Part shown: positions 18,449 to 31,476 of the stretch, in pieces
Numbering within the stretch: position 1 is the stretch's first letter
Layout: every line of letters starts with the position of its first letter
Assembly: GCA_958295695.1 (NCBI GenBank)
Contig: OY282363.1
Coordinates: forward strand, 1,239,156-1,303,155
Direction of reading: 5' to 3'
DNA: 64,000 nt
DNA from: an uncultured Alphaproteobacteria bacterium
Lineage (GTDB): Bacteria > Pseudomonadota > Alphaproteobacteria > SP197
Position numbers and translations under genes: made by a program
The notes under the pieces: generated by a model
Databases searched by the model: none
Seen by the model: the letters and a program-made list of their open reading frames with translations, nothing else
Told to the model about the DNA's origin: nothing

Positions 18449-20491
18449 ATGACGCGCTACCGCCTCGGCGTCGACATCGGGGGAACCTTCACCGATCTCC
18501 ATCTGATGGACGAGGAGACGGGCGCGCTGTTCGCGCTCAAGACCCCGTCGACGCCCCGGGACCCGTCGCTGGCCGTGGCCAACGGAATCGAGGAGCTCGG
18601 GAAGCGCCACGGGATTGTCCCGGCGGATGTCCGCTACTTCGCCCACGGCACCACGCTCGCCGTGAACACGCTCCTGGAGCGCGACGGCGCGAAGGTCGGC
18701 GTGCTGATGACCGGGGGGTTCACCGACACCCTGGAGCTGCGCCGCCTCCGCCTGCCGAAGGCCAACGACTTCTTCGTGCCCAAGCCCGTCTCGCTGGTGC
18801 CCCGCCGCCATGTGCGCCCGGTCGGCGAACGCATGCTGTCTGACGGCCGGGTCGGGGCCCCGATCCGCCGCGAGGATGTCGAGACCCAGGTCCGGCGCCT
18901 GCTCGACGACGGCGTCGAGACGTTGGCGGTCTGTTTCCTGCACGCACACCGGAACCCCGAGCACGAGAGGCTCGCCAAGAGCTGGATCGAGGAGAGCTTT
19001 CCCGGCGTCTTCGTCTGCATCTCCTCGGAGGTCTGGCCCCAGCAGCGCGAGTACGAGCGCGCGCTGGTCAGCGTGGTCAACGCCTATGTCGGCGGCCGTA
19101 TGAAAGCCTATTTCAACACGCTCCATGGCCGCGCGCGTGCGCTCGGCATGACCTGCCGGGTGTTCTCCACGAAGTCGAACGGCGGTGTGATGGGGATCGA
19201 CTCGGCGGCGGAGCGGCCGGTCGAGACCCTGCTGTCGGGACCCGCCTCCGGCGTGATCGGCGCCCACCACATCGCCGGGCGGATAGGCGATCCGAACATC
19301 GTCACGATCGACATGGGTGGCACCAGCGCCGACATCTCGATCCTCGAGGGCGAGATGCGCTACGCCACCGAGAACACGGTGGGCGACTTTCCGGTCATCA
19401 TGCCGGCGGTCGATGTCTCGGCCGTCGGCGCGGGCGGGGGTTCGATCGCCTGGACCGACGCGGAAGGCGTGCTGAAGGTGGGTCCCGAGAGCGCCGGCGC
19501 CGCGCCCGGTCCGGCCTGCTACGGCCGGGGCGGCGCCCGGCCCGCCGTGACCGACGCCTACCTGACCGCCGGGATCGTCGCGCCCGACAGCTTCCTGGGC
19601 GGCGAGATGAGGCTCGACCGCGGCGCGGCCCACGGCGCGATCGACTCCATCGCGTCCGTCCTCGGGTTCTCCCGGGCCGAGGCGGCCGATGCGATCCTCC
19701 AGATCGCCACGGCCGCCATCTACGCCGAGCTCCTGCCCCAGACGGCCCGGCGCGGCGTCGACATCGCGGGCTTCTCGATGGTGGCCTACGGCGCCGCCGG
19801 TCCGACCCAGGCGTTCATGCTGGCGCGCGAGCTCGAGGTGCGGCGCGTCGTCGTGCCTCCGTCGCCGGGCCTCCTGTGCGCGCTGGGCTGCCTGGTGGCC
19901 GACTTCCGCGCCGACTTCGTGCAGAGCGTCTGGCGCGAGGCCCCGGAGCTTCCCGACGCCGAACTGCGGGCGATCTACGGCCGCCTTGAGGAGCAAGCCC
20001 GGAGCTGGCTGGCGGACCAGAACATCGATCTCGACCGGGTCTACATCCTGCGGTCCGCCGACCTCTGCTACGTCGGTCAGTCCTACGAGGTGAACGTGCC
20101 GTTTCCCGATGTCGTCCCGGCGAGGCTGACGACCCCGCGGGTCGTGGACTGGTTCCACGCCCGCTATGGGCGGGTCTACGGCTATGCCGACGCGGAGGCG
20201 CCGGCGCGCATGCTGGAGGCGCGCCTGCAGATCGTGGGCGTGACGCCCAAGCCGCCGGTCCGCCCGGTCGCGGACTCCGGCGACGCGCCGGACGGCCCGA
20301 CGGGCGCGCGCCCGGTCCACGAGCACGGCGAGGAACGGGAGGCGGCCGTGTGGCGGCGCGACGCCCTGCGCCGGGGAGAGGTCTACGAAGGGCCGCTGGT
20401 GGTCGAGCAGTACGACACGACGGTCTATGTGCCGGCCGGCTTCCGCGTCACCGTGGACGACCACGCCAACCTGATCGGCGAGCGCGCGTGA
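18449..20491 (+). CDS. hyuA: Hydantoinase/oxoprolinase subunit A (HyuA-like)
   Basis: ATP-dependent hydrolase subunit of 680 residues. The N-terminal ASKHA-type phosphate loop reads DIGGTFTD (residues 9-16) and is followed by FAHGTTLAVNTLLER near residue 70. A second phosphate loop, TIDMGGTSADIS, lies near residue 290. With HyuB it forms N-methylhydantoinase, 5-oxoprolinase or acetone-carboxylase-like complexes that open lactam or hydantoin rings at the cost of ATP. The stop overlaps the hyuB ATG by one base. The exact substrate is not visible. Confidence 0.93.
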   Translation: MTRYRLGVDIGGTFTDLHLMDEETGALFALKTPSTPRDPSLAVANGIEELGKRHGIVPADVRYFAHGTTLAVNTLLERDGAKVGVLMTGGFTDTLELRRLRLPKANDFFVPKPVSLVPRRHVRPVGERMLSDGRVGAPIRREDVETQVRRLLDDGVETLAVCFLHAHRNPEHERLAKSWIEESFPGVFVCISSEVWPQQREYERALVSVVNAYVGGRMKAYFNTLHGRARALGMTCRVFSTKSNGGVMGIDSAAERPVETLLSGPASGVIGAHHIAGRIGDPNIVTIDMGGTSADISILEGEMRYATENTVGDFPVIMPAVDVSAVGAGGGSIAWTDAEGVLKVGPESAGAAPGPACYGRGGARPAVTDAYLTAGIVAPDSFLGGEMRLDRGAAHGAIDSIASVLGFSRAEAADAILQIATAAIYAELLPQTARRGVDIAGFSMVAYGAAGPTQAFMLARELEVRRVVVPPSPGLLCALGCLVADFRADFVQSVWREAPELPDAELRAIYGRLEEQARSWLADQNIDLDRVYILRSADLCYVGQSYEVNVPFPDVVPARLTTPRVVDWFHARYGRVYGYADAEAPARMLEARLQIVGVTPKPPVRPVADSGDAPDGPTGARPVHEHGEEREAAVWRRDALRRGEVYEGPLVVEQYDTTVYVPAGFRVTVDDHANLIGERA

Positions 20492-22497
20492 TGGACGACG
20501 GGACGCGGCTGGAGATCCTGCTGAACCGCTTCCAGGCCATCGTCGACGAGATGGCCCAGACGGTTTCGCGCACGGCGCATACGGTGTTCGTCAAGGAGAC
20601 CCAGGACTACGGGTCCGTGCTGGTCTCGCGCGAGGGCGAGGTCTTCGCCGCGCCGCGCCGCTACGGCGTGCTGATGATGATCGGCATGCCGATGGAAGGG
20701 GCTCTGGCCGCCATCGGCGAGGATGTGGCCGAGGGCGACATCTTCATCTCGAACGATCCCGACGCCACGAAGGGCATGGCGACGCATCTCAGCGATGTCT
20801 ACCTGTGGACGCCGGTCCACGTCGACGGTCGGATCCTGTGCTGGGCCTGGACCTTCATCCACGTCTCCGACATCGGCGGACGGGTGCCGGGATCCATCGC
20901 GCCGTCGAGCCACGAGATCTATCAGGAAGGGATCCGGATCACGCCGCAGAAGCTCTACCGGGCGGGCGAGCTCAACCGGCCGCTGCTCGACATGATCTTG
21001 GCGAACTGCCGGACGCCCGATCAGAACTGGGGCGACATGAAGGCCTGTCTGGCCGGTCTGGCGACAGCCAGGCGGCGCGTGCTGGACCTGGCCGGCCAGT
21101 ACGGCTTCGACACGATCGACCGCACGGTGGACGCCGCGCTCGACTACGCGGAGACCCAGGCGCGCCGCGTTATCGGCCGCGCGCCCGACGGCGTCTACCG
21201 CTACACCGACTACATCGAAGCCGACATGGCGGGCCTCGGCCTGGTGCGCATCCACGTCTCCATGACCGTCGAGGGCGGCGGGATGCTGCTCGATTTCACC
21301 GGAACGGCGCCCCAGGTGCGGGCGGCGCTCAACATCCCGACCTACGGCCACGACGGCCACTGGATGCTGATCACCGGCCTGGTGAACTGGATCTGCACCC
21401 AGGAGCCGAACATCGCCTACAACGCCGGCCTCGTGCGCCCGATGAAGGTCCGTATCCCGAAGGGCACGATCCTCAATCCGGAGCCGGGCGCGGCCTGTGG
21501 CGCGCGCTACTCCACGAGCCACAAGGTCTGCGACGTCACCGTGGGCGCGCTGGCCCAGGCCGTGCCGATGGAGCTTCCGGCGACGGATTCGGGGCAAGGC
21601 TCGATCCTGCTGGTGTCCGTGCCGGACTTCGAGAACGGCGGGCACAAGGTCTCCGTGATCCAGCCCATCGTGGGCGGGGCCGGCGGCAGGCCGGTCGACG
21701 ACGGCGTCGACGGCACCATGGTGATCCTGAACTTCCTCAGGAACATCCCGACCGAGATCTTCGAGAACGAGATGCCCGAGGTCCTGATCCGCCACTACGG
21801 CCTGCGGAACGACTCCGGCGGCCCCGGCCGGTACCGCGGCGGCGCCGGCATCGAGATCGAGTTCGAGACGTCGTCGCCCTACACCTCGATCACCTCGCGC
21901 TGCATGGAACGCTACATCTTCGGCCCGCCGGGACGGCTCGGCGGCCACATGGGCGCGCCGGGCTACACGATCCTCAATCCGGGCACGGACCGGGAGCGGG
22001 ACCTGGGCAAGATCGATGTCCTGGAGCTGGCGCCGGGCGACGCGCTCCGCATCGGCACCCAGGGCGGCGGCGGCTTCGGCGACCCGCTCGAGCGGCCGGC
22101 CGGGAAGGTGGCCGACGACGTCGCCAACGGCATCGTCTCGCCGCGCGGCGCCCGCGAGCACTACGGCGTGGCGCTCAACGCCGACGGCTCGGTCGACGAC
22201 CGCGCGACCGGGGCGTTGCGCGCCGGCATCCGCGTGGCGCGGGGCTGGTCCGAACCGCCGCTCCATGGATTGGGGCCGGCGCGCGAGGCCCACGACGCCC
22301 TTTGGACGGATCGCCTGGAGGACGCCATCGTGGCGGCGACGGCCGATCTCCCCGTCCCGCTCCGCCAGTTTCTCCACGAACGGCTCATGACGGAGGTCGG
22401 AATCCGCCTGGACGCGGGGCGGCCGGTGGAGCCCGGCGACATCCCCACCCTGCTCGACCGCGTGCGTGCGGTAGGCGCGGCGCAAGCGGCCGAATAG
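20491..22497 (+). CDS. hyuB: Hydantoinase/oxoprolinase subunit B (HyuB-like)
   Basis: Partner of HyuA, 668 residues, starting at an ATG overlapping the hyuA stop by one base, so translation is coupled. Family blocks include SRTAHTVFVKETQDYG near residue 25, SNDPDATKGMATHLSD near 90, GARYSTSHKVCD near 335 and a C-terminal glycine-rich TQGGGGFGDP. The hydantoinase B fold is metal-dependent and carries the amidohydrolase chemistry. A leuB remnant begins immediately after its stop codon. Confidence 0.93.
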   Translation: MDDGTRLEILLNRFQAIVDEMAQTVSRTAHTVFVKETQDYGSVLVSREGEVFAAPRRYGVLMMIGMPMEGALAAIGEDVAEGDIFISNDPDATKGMATHLSDVYLWTPVHVDGRILCWAWTFIHVSDIGGRVPGSIAPSSHEIYQEGIRITPQKLYRAGELNRPLLDMILANCRTPDQNWGDMKACLAGLATARRRVLDLAGQYGFDTIDRTVDAALDYAETQARRVIGRAPDGVYRYTDYIEADMAGLGLVRIHVSMTVEGGGMLLDFTGTAPQVRAALNIPTYGHDGHWMLITGLVNWICTQEPNIAYNAGLVRPMKVRIPKGTILNPEPGAACGARYSTSHKVCDVTVGALAQAVPMELPATDSGQGSILLVSVPDFENGGHKVSVIQPIVGGAGGRPVDDGVDGTMVILNFLRNIPTEIFENEMPEVLIRHYGLRNDSGGPGRYRGGAGIEIEFETSSPYTSITSRCMERYIFGPPGRLGGHMGAPGYTILNPGTDRERDLGKIDVLELAPGDALRIGTQGGGGFGDPLERPAGKVADDVANGIVSPRGAREHYGVALNADGSVDDRATGALRAGIRVARGWSEPPLHGLGPAREAHDALWTDRLEDAIVAATADLPVPLRQFLHERLMTEVGIRLDAGRPVEPGDIPTLLDRVRAVGAAQAAE

Positions 22498-22838
22498 TCG
22501 GCGTCGTCCATTCGGTCGAGAAATCCAACGTGATGGAATCCGGCGTCCTCTGGCGCGAGGTCGCGACCGAAGTCCACCGGACCGGGTTCGCCGAACTCAC
22601 GCTCCATCGCATGCTGGCCGACAACTGCGCCATGCAACTCGCCCCCGGTCCGCGCCGGTTCGACGCGATCGTGACCGACAACCTGTTCGGCGACCTGCTC
22701 TCGGACGCCCCCGCCGAGGCGGACATGCTCGACCGGGGCGCCCGCGCCGCCGATCCGGTCCGGGATGGCGGAAGAAGCGTCTCGACGGCCGGTATGGGCG
22801 ACGCGGCGATCGCCGCGCTGGAAGACCTGAACCGCTAG
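22498..22838 (+). pseudogene. leuB: 3-Isopropylmalate dehydrogenase remnant
   Basis: The frame ending at the TAG at 22838 encodes about 112 residues that follow the middle of LeuB: a VEKSNVMESGVLWREVATEV block, then DNCAMQL, then FDAIVTDNLFGDLLSD. After LLSD it jumps straight to the LeuB C-terminus (MLDRGARAADPV, then STAGMGDAAIAAL). The N-terminal half and the segment between LLSD and the final helix are missing, so the protein cannot be active. No start codon of its own is apparent. It overlaps the end of the convergent MFS gene by four bases. Confidence 0.75.
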
Positions 22839-24241
22839 GGCGGGTTCCCGCCGACCCGCCAGGCCGGCCAGACGGCGACCGCCGCGAGGGGGACGAAAGC
22901 GGCGAAGACCCACGCGCCGATCGTGCGCAAGGTCTCCGGGGGCGCGTCCTCCGCGAAGCCCAGGGCGTTGGCGATCAGGCCGCAGAGCGCCGCGCCCAGC
23001 GCGTAGCCGAACTGCTGCACGGTGGGGATGGCGGCCGAAGTCCGTTCGCGGTCGGCCGGCGGGACGGCCTCGGTCGCGCGCCGGATCACCAGGCCCCACA
23101 TCTGGCCGAAGCACACGCCGAGCAGGACGACGAACGGAACGACGGGCCAGACCCGGCCGAGCGGCATGGTGACGGAGAGGCCCGCGAGCGCGACGACCGC
23201 GACGATCGGACCGGTGCGGATGAGCCAGCGTTCGGCCGTCCGCCCGGCATTGGCGACGGCGACCGCGGCCACGCCCCAGGCCACCGATTCGAGGGCGACG
23301 ACATAGCCGGATTCGAGCGGCGACAGTCCGAACAGGCGCTCGAGAAAGAACGGGCCGTAGGTGAAGAACGAGCTGGTGGCGGTGGCGAGCAGGACCGCGA
23401 GCAGGAGCCCGGCGCCGTAGGACGTGGCCGTCGAGAACGGGCGCGGCGGCAGCATGCGGCCGTCGCCGGACCGGCCGTCGCGCCGCAGGAAGAGGGCGAG
23501 GACGGCGGCGGCGGCGACCGCCATGGCCGGCGCGGCGACGGGGTCGGGGTCGGCGGCCGCCAGCGAGACGAGGAGGATGCCGCCGGCGAGCAGCGCGAGG
23601 CGGACGACGGGAACGCCGCCCGCCGCCCCCGGTCCGCCGTCGCGCCGGCCGTGGGTCACGGTGACGGCGACCAGCGCGACGAAAAGGACGGCCTGCAGCG
23701 CGAAGGCCCAGAACGCGCCGCGCCACATCCCGTGGTTGGCGAACAGTCCGCCCACGAGCGGGCCGCAGAACGCCGACATGCTCCAGACCGCCGAGGTGAG
23801 CGCCACCAGCTTGGGCAGCATGGCCTTGGGGAACAACCGGTCGAGCGCGACGAAGACAAGCGCGACCTGGCCCCCGCCGCCCATGCCCTGGATGAAGCGG
23901 CCCACCAGCATCGCCGCCATGTCGGGCGCCAGAGCGGAGACCGCGCAACCGGCCGCGAACAGGGTCCCGGCGAGGATGAAGGCCCACCGCAGGCCGAGGG
24001 TCAGGGCGATCAGGCCGGTCATGGCGCCGAGCAGGATCGAGGCCAGCATGTAGAGCGTGTAAGCCCAGGGCACGTAGGCGTCGCCGCCGATCTCGGCGAC
24101 CGCGCTGGGCAGCGTGGTGACGATCAGCAGGCTGTCGGCGGCGTGAAGCCAGATCCCCAGCGTCAGGGCGACGACGAGCGGCGCGCGCCCGCCGCGAAAC
24201 AGGTCGGCCCAGCCGGTCCCGGTTCTTTCCGCGCGCGCCAT
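22835..24241 (-). CDS. MFS transporter, DHA2 (14-helix) drug-exporter type
   Basis: A 468-residue membrane protein with about 12-14 hydrophobic segments. The first helices read like EmrB/QacA-type exporters: LHAADSLLIVTTLPSA in helix 1, then a GRFIQGMGGGG block near residue 115, the DHA2 motif C region. It should export small molecules from the cytoplasm using the proton gradient. The gene has its own promoter with an embedded AT-rich operator at 24263-24293, and the start is only about 20-50 bases downstream of it. No regulator gene is adjacent. The substrate is unknown. Confidence 0.9.
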   Translation of the reverse strand: MARAERTGTGWADLFRGGRAPLVVALTLGIWLHAADSLLIVTTLPSAVAEIGGDAYVPWAYTLYMLASILLGAMTGLIALTLGLRWAFILAGTLFAAGCAVSALAPDMAAMLVGRFIQGMGGGGQVALVFVALDRLFPKAMLPKLVALTSAVWSMSAFCGPLVGGLFANHGMWRGAFWAFALQAVLFVALVAVTVTHGRRDGGPGAAGGVPVVRLALLAGGILLVSLAAADPDPVAAPAMAVAAAAVLALFLRRDGRSGDGRMLPPRPFSTATSYGAGLLLAVLLATATSSFFTYGPFFLERLFGLSPLESGYVVALESVAWGVAAVAVANAGRTAERWLIRTGPIVAVVALAGLSVTMPLGRVWPVVPFVVLLGVCFGQMWGLVIRRATEAVPPADRERTSAAIPTVQQFGYALGAALCGLIANALGFAEDAPPETLRTIGAWVFAAFVPLAAVAVWPAWRVGGNPP

Positions 24242-24262
24242 GCCATCCCCTCTCGCAGCTCT

Positions 24263-24293
24263 ATATAGAAAGTAATAACTTTTTATATGTCAA
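24263..24293 (-). promoter_or_regulatory. Promoter with embedded 26-bp palindromic operator for the MFS gene
   Basis: On the minus strand a perfect -35 box, TTGACA (24293-24288), is followed by an AT-rich palindrome: ATATAGAAAGT (24263-24273), spacer AATA, ACTTTTTATAT (24278-24288). Ten of eleven arm positions pair. The palindrome fills the -35/-10 spacer; the -10 is weaker (TTCTAT at 17-base spacing). Such an AT island in very GC-rich DNA, overlying a promoter, is what a TetR-, MarR- or PadR-type repressor site looks like. The repressor's identity is unknown. Confidence 0.65.
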
Positions 24294-24334
24294 GGACCGC
24301 CCTCGGAGACGGGGGACGCGCGAGCGAAGATGCC

Positions 24335-25285
24335 CTACGCCAGCGCTCCGTGGGGGAGGCTCGGGCTGGCGGCTTCCGAGCCGAGGCGCGCCGCCAGCGT
24401 GCGCAGGGTGGAGTCGAACTCGTCGAGCTCGACATGGCAGGTCTTCATGTAGCGCTCGCCGTCCGGCGGAAAGACCGCGCGGCCGTGCAGGACGCGCCGG
24501 TTGCTGAACAGCAGCGCCTCGCCGCCGGCGTCCGGATCTGGTTCGCGGGATCGAACAACAGGGTCTGGAGCCTGCGCGGGGCGCGGTAGAACGGGCGGAT
24601 CGCGTCGTCGGGACCGTCGAGAGGACCGATGGCGCGGTCGAGGTGGCGGACGCCCGCGATCTCGCCGCTCTCGTCCAGGCTGAAGACCGGCGCGCGCATG
24701 CGGAAGTCGCGGTCCTGGCCCTCCAGCCGCCGGTCGTGGGTCACGGTCAGGGTCGCGGGCAGGCGGAAGGCGACGGGGTCCCCGTCGCGCAGCATCGCCC
24801 CGATCCGGAACCCGTCGGTCATGGTGCTCTCGCCTCCGGTCCTGGCGGCGCGGACGACATGGAAGCGGGCGATGGACGGCGGAACCTGCCGGTAAGGCTC
24901 GTCCGTGTGGGGATCGAGGCGGACGTTGAGGTCGCCGTAGACCGGCGCGTCGGGGGTGTATCTGAAATCGTAGACGCCGCCGCGCCCGCTCGCTTTCGCT
25001 GTTGCGGCGCCCGCGCGGCCATTCGGCCGCGTAGACGCTGACATGGCCGTCGCCGCGCCAGACCGCCTCGATCCCGCCGGCGTCGCCCACCCGCGCCCGG
25101 GCGATCTCGATGTCGTCGGGGATATCCGTGTGGGCCGCGGGGAACGGATCGCGCCGAGGTAGGCGCCGCAGTTTTCGCACTGGCGGGCGCGCCGCGGCCA
25201 GACGGCGTGGAACCGGCTTTCGTGGCCATTGTCGAGACCGGCGATGACGAACGCTGGTCGGGGTTGGCGACGCCCATGCCGGCGC
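24335..25285 (-). pseudogene. Gamma-butyrobetaine-hydroxylase-like (TauD/BBOX) gene, frameshifted
   Basis: Read on the minus strand, recognisable protein switches frame at least three times. The order is: GLDNGHESRFHAVWP with CENCGAYLG (about 25260-25150); then IEIARARVGDAGGIEAVW with HVSVYAAEWP (about 25130-25020); then VYDFRYTPDAPVYGDLN with HTDEPYR and HDRRLEGQDRDFRM (about 25000-24540); then ALLFSNRRVLHGR and VELDEFDSTLRTLAA to the stop at 24335. Together these give the N-terminal zinc domain and the 2OG-Fe(II) core (His-x-Asp in HTDEP and distal His in VLHGR) of gamma-butyrobetaine dioxygenases. Either a true pseudogene or repeated sequencing indels would give this picture. Confidence 0.75.
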
Positions 25286-25433
25286 CCTCCCGGCGTTTCC
25301 GGCCGGAGCCTGAATCGTTTGTCGCGGCCTGTAAACGCACTTCGCCCGCGAGGCCGCGTTCCGGTCGAATCGGTTTGGGTTCGCGCCGCGCGAGGCGGTA
25401 TGGTGCGGCGTTTCCGGACGCAGGAGCTGGAGC

Positions 25434-26204
25434 ATGGCCCATCTCGCCCCGATCGACGACACCATGACCGAGGCCGAATGGCGGACGCGCCGCGACCTGG
25501 CGGCCTGCTACCAACTCGTCGACCTCTACGGCTGGTCCGACCTTTCGGGCACCCACATTTCCGCGCGCGTGCCCGGAACCGGACATTTCCTGATCAACCC
25601 CTATGGCCTGCTGTTCGACCAGATCACGGCGAGCTCGTTGTTGAAGGTCGACCGGGACGGCGCCGCGATCGGCGAAAGCGACCGCTCGTTCAATCCGGCG
25701 GGTTTCCTGATCCATTCCTGCATCCACCGCGCCCGCCCGGACATCCATTGCGTGCTCCACACGCACACCCGGGCCGGCAACGCGGTCGCGATGCAGGAGG
25801 GCGGTCTCCTGCCGTTGTCCCAGAAGGCGCTGATCGTGATGGGCTGGGTCGCCTACCACGACTACGAGGGCGTGGTGTTGGACGCCTCCGAGCAGGAGAG
25901 TCTGGTGCGCGACCTGGGCGACAGGACGATCCTCGTCATGCGCAACCACGGGCTCCTGACCTGCGGCGAGACCGTCGGCGCGGCTTTCGCCTGGATGCAC
26001 CGCATCGAGGCCGCCTGCCGCTACCAGATCGACGGCATGGCGGGCGGCGCGCCGCTCCGCTATCCGAGCGAGGAGGTCCGCCGCAGGACCGTCGAGCAGG
26101 GCCTCAGGATCTTCGCGCCCAACGGCCACGCCCGCGCAGGCATGGAGTGGCCCTCTCTCCTGGCCCAGCTCGAACGCGAGCGGGGAATGTCCTACCGAAG
26201 CTGA
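25434..26204 (+). CDS. Class II aldolase/adducin family protein
   Basis: A 256-residue zinc-dependent aldolase-fold protein. The metal ligands are visible as His109 and His111 in LHTHTRAG and His172 in RNHGLL. The N-terminal half has SDLSGTHISARVPG and the glycine/proline-rich FLINPYG typical of the family. Members include fuculose-phosphate aldolase and many uncharacterised relatives; the adducin-like group to which this appears closest often lacks a known substrate. It stands alone between a broken dioxygenase gene and an SDR on the other strand. Confidence 0.88.
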   Translation: MAHLAPIDDTMTEAEWRTRRDLAACYQLVDLYGWSDLSGTHISARVPGTGHFLINPYGLLFDQITASSLLKVDRDGAAIGESDRSFNPAGFLIHSCIHRARPDIHCVLHTHTRAGNAVAMQEGGLLPLSQKALIVMGWVAYHDYEGVVLDASEQESLVRDLGDRTILVMRNHGLLTCGETVGAAFAWMHRIEAACRYQIDGMAGGAPLRYPSEEVRRRTVEQGLRIFAPNGHARAGMEWPSLLAQLERERGMSYRS

Positions 26205-26623
26205 CGGATGCGCCCGAACGCCTCACGCGGACGCATGTCGACAGGGCGAGGCGCGGCTGCCCGCGCCGTCGGGCCCGGCCCTCGCGCGAGGTCTCGGGAA
26301 ACCGCGCCCGCCTCCCGGGCGTGAGCCGCTTCCGGCCTTGGGCGCCGATCGGGATGAAGGCCGGCGCCAGGTGAGCTTGAGCGCCGAGACGATGACTCCG
26401 ATGTCCTTCAGCCGTCGCGCGGAGCGAAGCGTGTTGATGGCCGCGGTCGCCATGGGTGCGTCCGGCGCGGGATGAGACACCGCCAAGCGCCTGTTACAGG
26501 AGCCTTCCATGCGCGACGGAACCGCCGGCGCCCACGCGGTTCCAAGTGTGCGGCGACCGCGCTTCGGGCGGCCTTGCCGAGGCGGTTCCCGCGAGGATGA
26601 GGAGCGGAGGGGAAGGGCCGGCC
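26205..26623. other. Gene-poor spacer with a possible DUF1640-like N-terminal scrap
   Basis: About 420 bases between convergent aldolase and SDR genes. On the minus strand an ATG at 26453 opens MATAAINTLRSARRLKDIG, which resembles the start of short DUF1640 (CCDC90-like) proteins, but similarity ends after about 25 residues and the frame runs into Arg/Pro/Gly-rich noise. I see no ribosome-binding site and no rest of the domain, so at most this is a remnant. Confidence 0.3.
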
Positions 26624-27385
26624 TCAGCCCGCCGTCAGGCCGCCGTCGATGACGAATTCGCTCCCCGTCACGAAGCGGCTCTCGTCGCTCGCGAGATAGA
26701 CGATCATGTCGGCGACCTCCCGTGCCTCCCCGATCCGGCCCAGGGGGATCTGGGCCTCCAGTTTGGCCGTCACCCCGGCGGGATCCCGGGCGCGGCCGAT
26801 CAGCGCCTCGACCATGGGCGTCATGATGAAGGCGGGGTGCACGGAGTTGCAGCGGATGTCGTAGCCCTCGCGCGCGCAATGGAGCGCGACGGACTTGGTG
26901 AGCAGGCGCACCGCGCCCTTGCTGGCGTTGTAGGCGGCCAGGTTGTGGCCGCCTACGAGGCCCGAGACCGAGGACAGGTTCACGATCGAGCCGCCGCCGG
27001 TCCGCTTCATGGCGATCACGCCGTGCTTGCAGCCCAGGAAGGTGCCGTCGGCGTTGACGGCCATGACGCGGCGCCAGTCCTCCAGCGTCGTTCCCTCGAT
27101 GGTGTCGGCCTGTCCCGTGCCGGCGCTGTTGACCACGATCGCGAGAGGGCCCAGCGCCTCCGCGGCCCGCGCGACGGCGGCGGTCCAGGACTCCTCCGAG
27201 GTGACGTCGTGCGCGAGGGCGATCGCGGCCTCGCCCAGCGGCGCGGCGGCCTCGGCGAGGCCGCCGGCGTCGATGTCGGTCATGGCGACCCGCGCGCCCT
27301 CCTCGACGAAGCGTTCGGCGGTGCGCCGTCCGATGCCCGAGGCCGCGCCCGTCACCAACGCGGTCTTGCCGTCGAGCCGTCCCAT
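26624..27385 (-). CDS. Short-chain dehydrogenase/reductase
   Basis: A classical 253-residue SDR. TGAASGIG at residues 12-19 binds the dinucleotide; the Asp in MTDID near residue 38 favours NAD over NADP. NSAGTG replaces NNAG near residue 88, SSVSG carries the catalytic Ser, and YNASKGA the Tyr and Lys. It ends IDGGLTAG as usual. It is not in an evident operon. Substrate unknown. Confidence 0.9.
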   Translation of the reverse strand: MGRLDGKTALVTGAASGIGRRTAERFVEEGARVAMTDIDAGGLAEAAAPLGEAAIALAHDVTSEESWTAAVARAAEALGPLAIVVNSAGTGQADTIEGTTLEDWRRVMAVNADGTFLGCKHGVIAMKRTGGGSIVNLSSVSGLVGGHNLAAYNASKGAVRLLTKSVALHCAREGYDIRCNSVHPAFIMTPMVEALIGRARDPAGVTAKLEAQIPLGRIGEAREVADMIVYLASDESRFVTGSEFVIDGGLTAG

Positions 27386-27446
27386 CGTCCGCTCCCTTCT
27401 CGTCCATGGGCCGCGTGAGTCGCCCGAGCCCGTCCGGCGCGCCCGG

Positions 27447-27635
27447 TCATCCCGGTTTGCGTCGCGCCCGCACGTCGCTCTCGAGCGCGCGGTCGATCCG
27501 TGTCCGGTGTCCCCGCAGCCGGGCCCGGAAGCGGTCCAATACCGAACGCTTGACGCGCGGGGCGATCCGCTCCGCGCGGTCTCGAAGCCGATCCCATGCT
27601 TGCCGATATTCGCCCGGTTTTCGGTTTCGTCCCAT
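27447..27635 (-). CDS. Hypothetical small basic protein
   Basis: A possible 62-residue, strongly basic protein (MGRNRKPGEYRQAWDRLRDR, then alternating Arg/Lys-rich helices). It uses a mixed set of third-position bases, including several A/T-ending codons, unlike typical antisense shadows here, and nothing else occupies this 420-base gap before the ABC transporter. No good ribosome-binding site is visible and I do not recognise a family, so it may be chance. Confidence 0.3.
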   Translation of the reverse strand: MGRNRKPGEYRQAWDRLRDRAERIAPRVKRSVLDRFRARLRGHRTRIDRALESDVRARRKPG

Positions 27636-27807
27636 TCGAACCGCGTTGTCCCGCGTATGTATAGGTTGTCGCTACAGAGAATGCGAGGAAGCCCTTGAGC
27701 CCCATCCCGTCCTCCGAAAGGCCGGGGCCGCTTTCCCCGCGGCCGACCGTGTCCGCATAGCGACCCGCGCGTTTCAATCCGGACGGGATGTGCCCTAGTC
27801 TCCCGCC

Positions 27808-31440
<3,633 letters not shown>

Positions 31441-31476
31441 GCGGCGCGGAGCAGCCGGCGTTCGCGTGGGAGGCGA

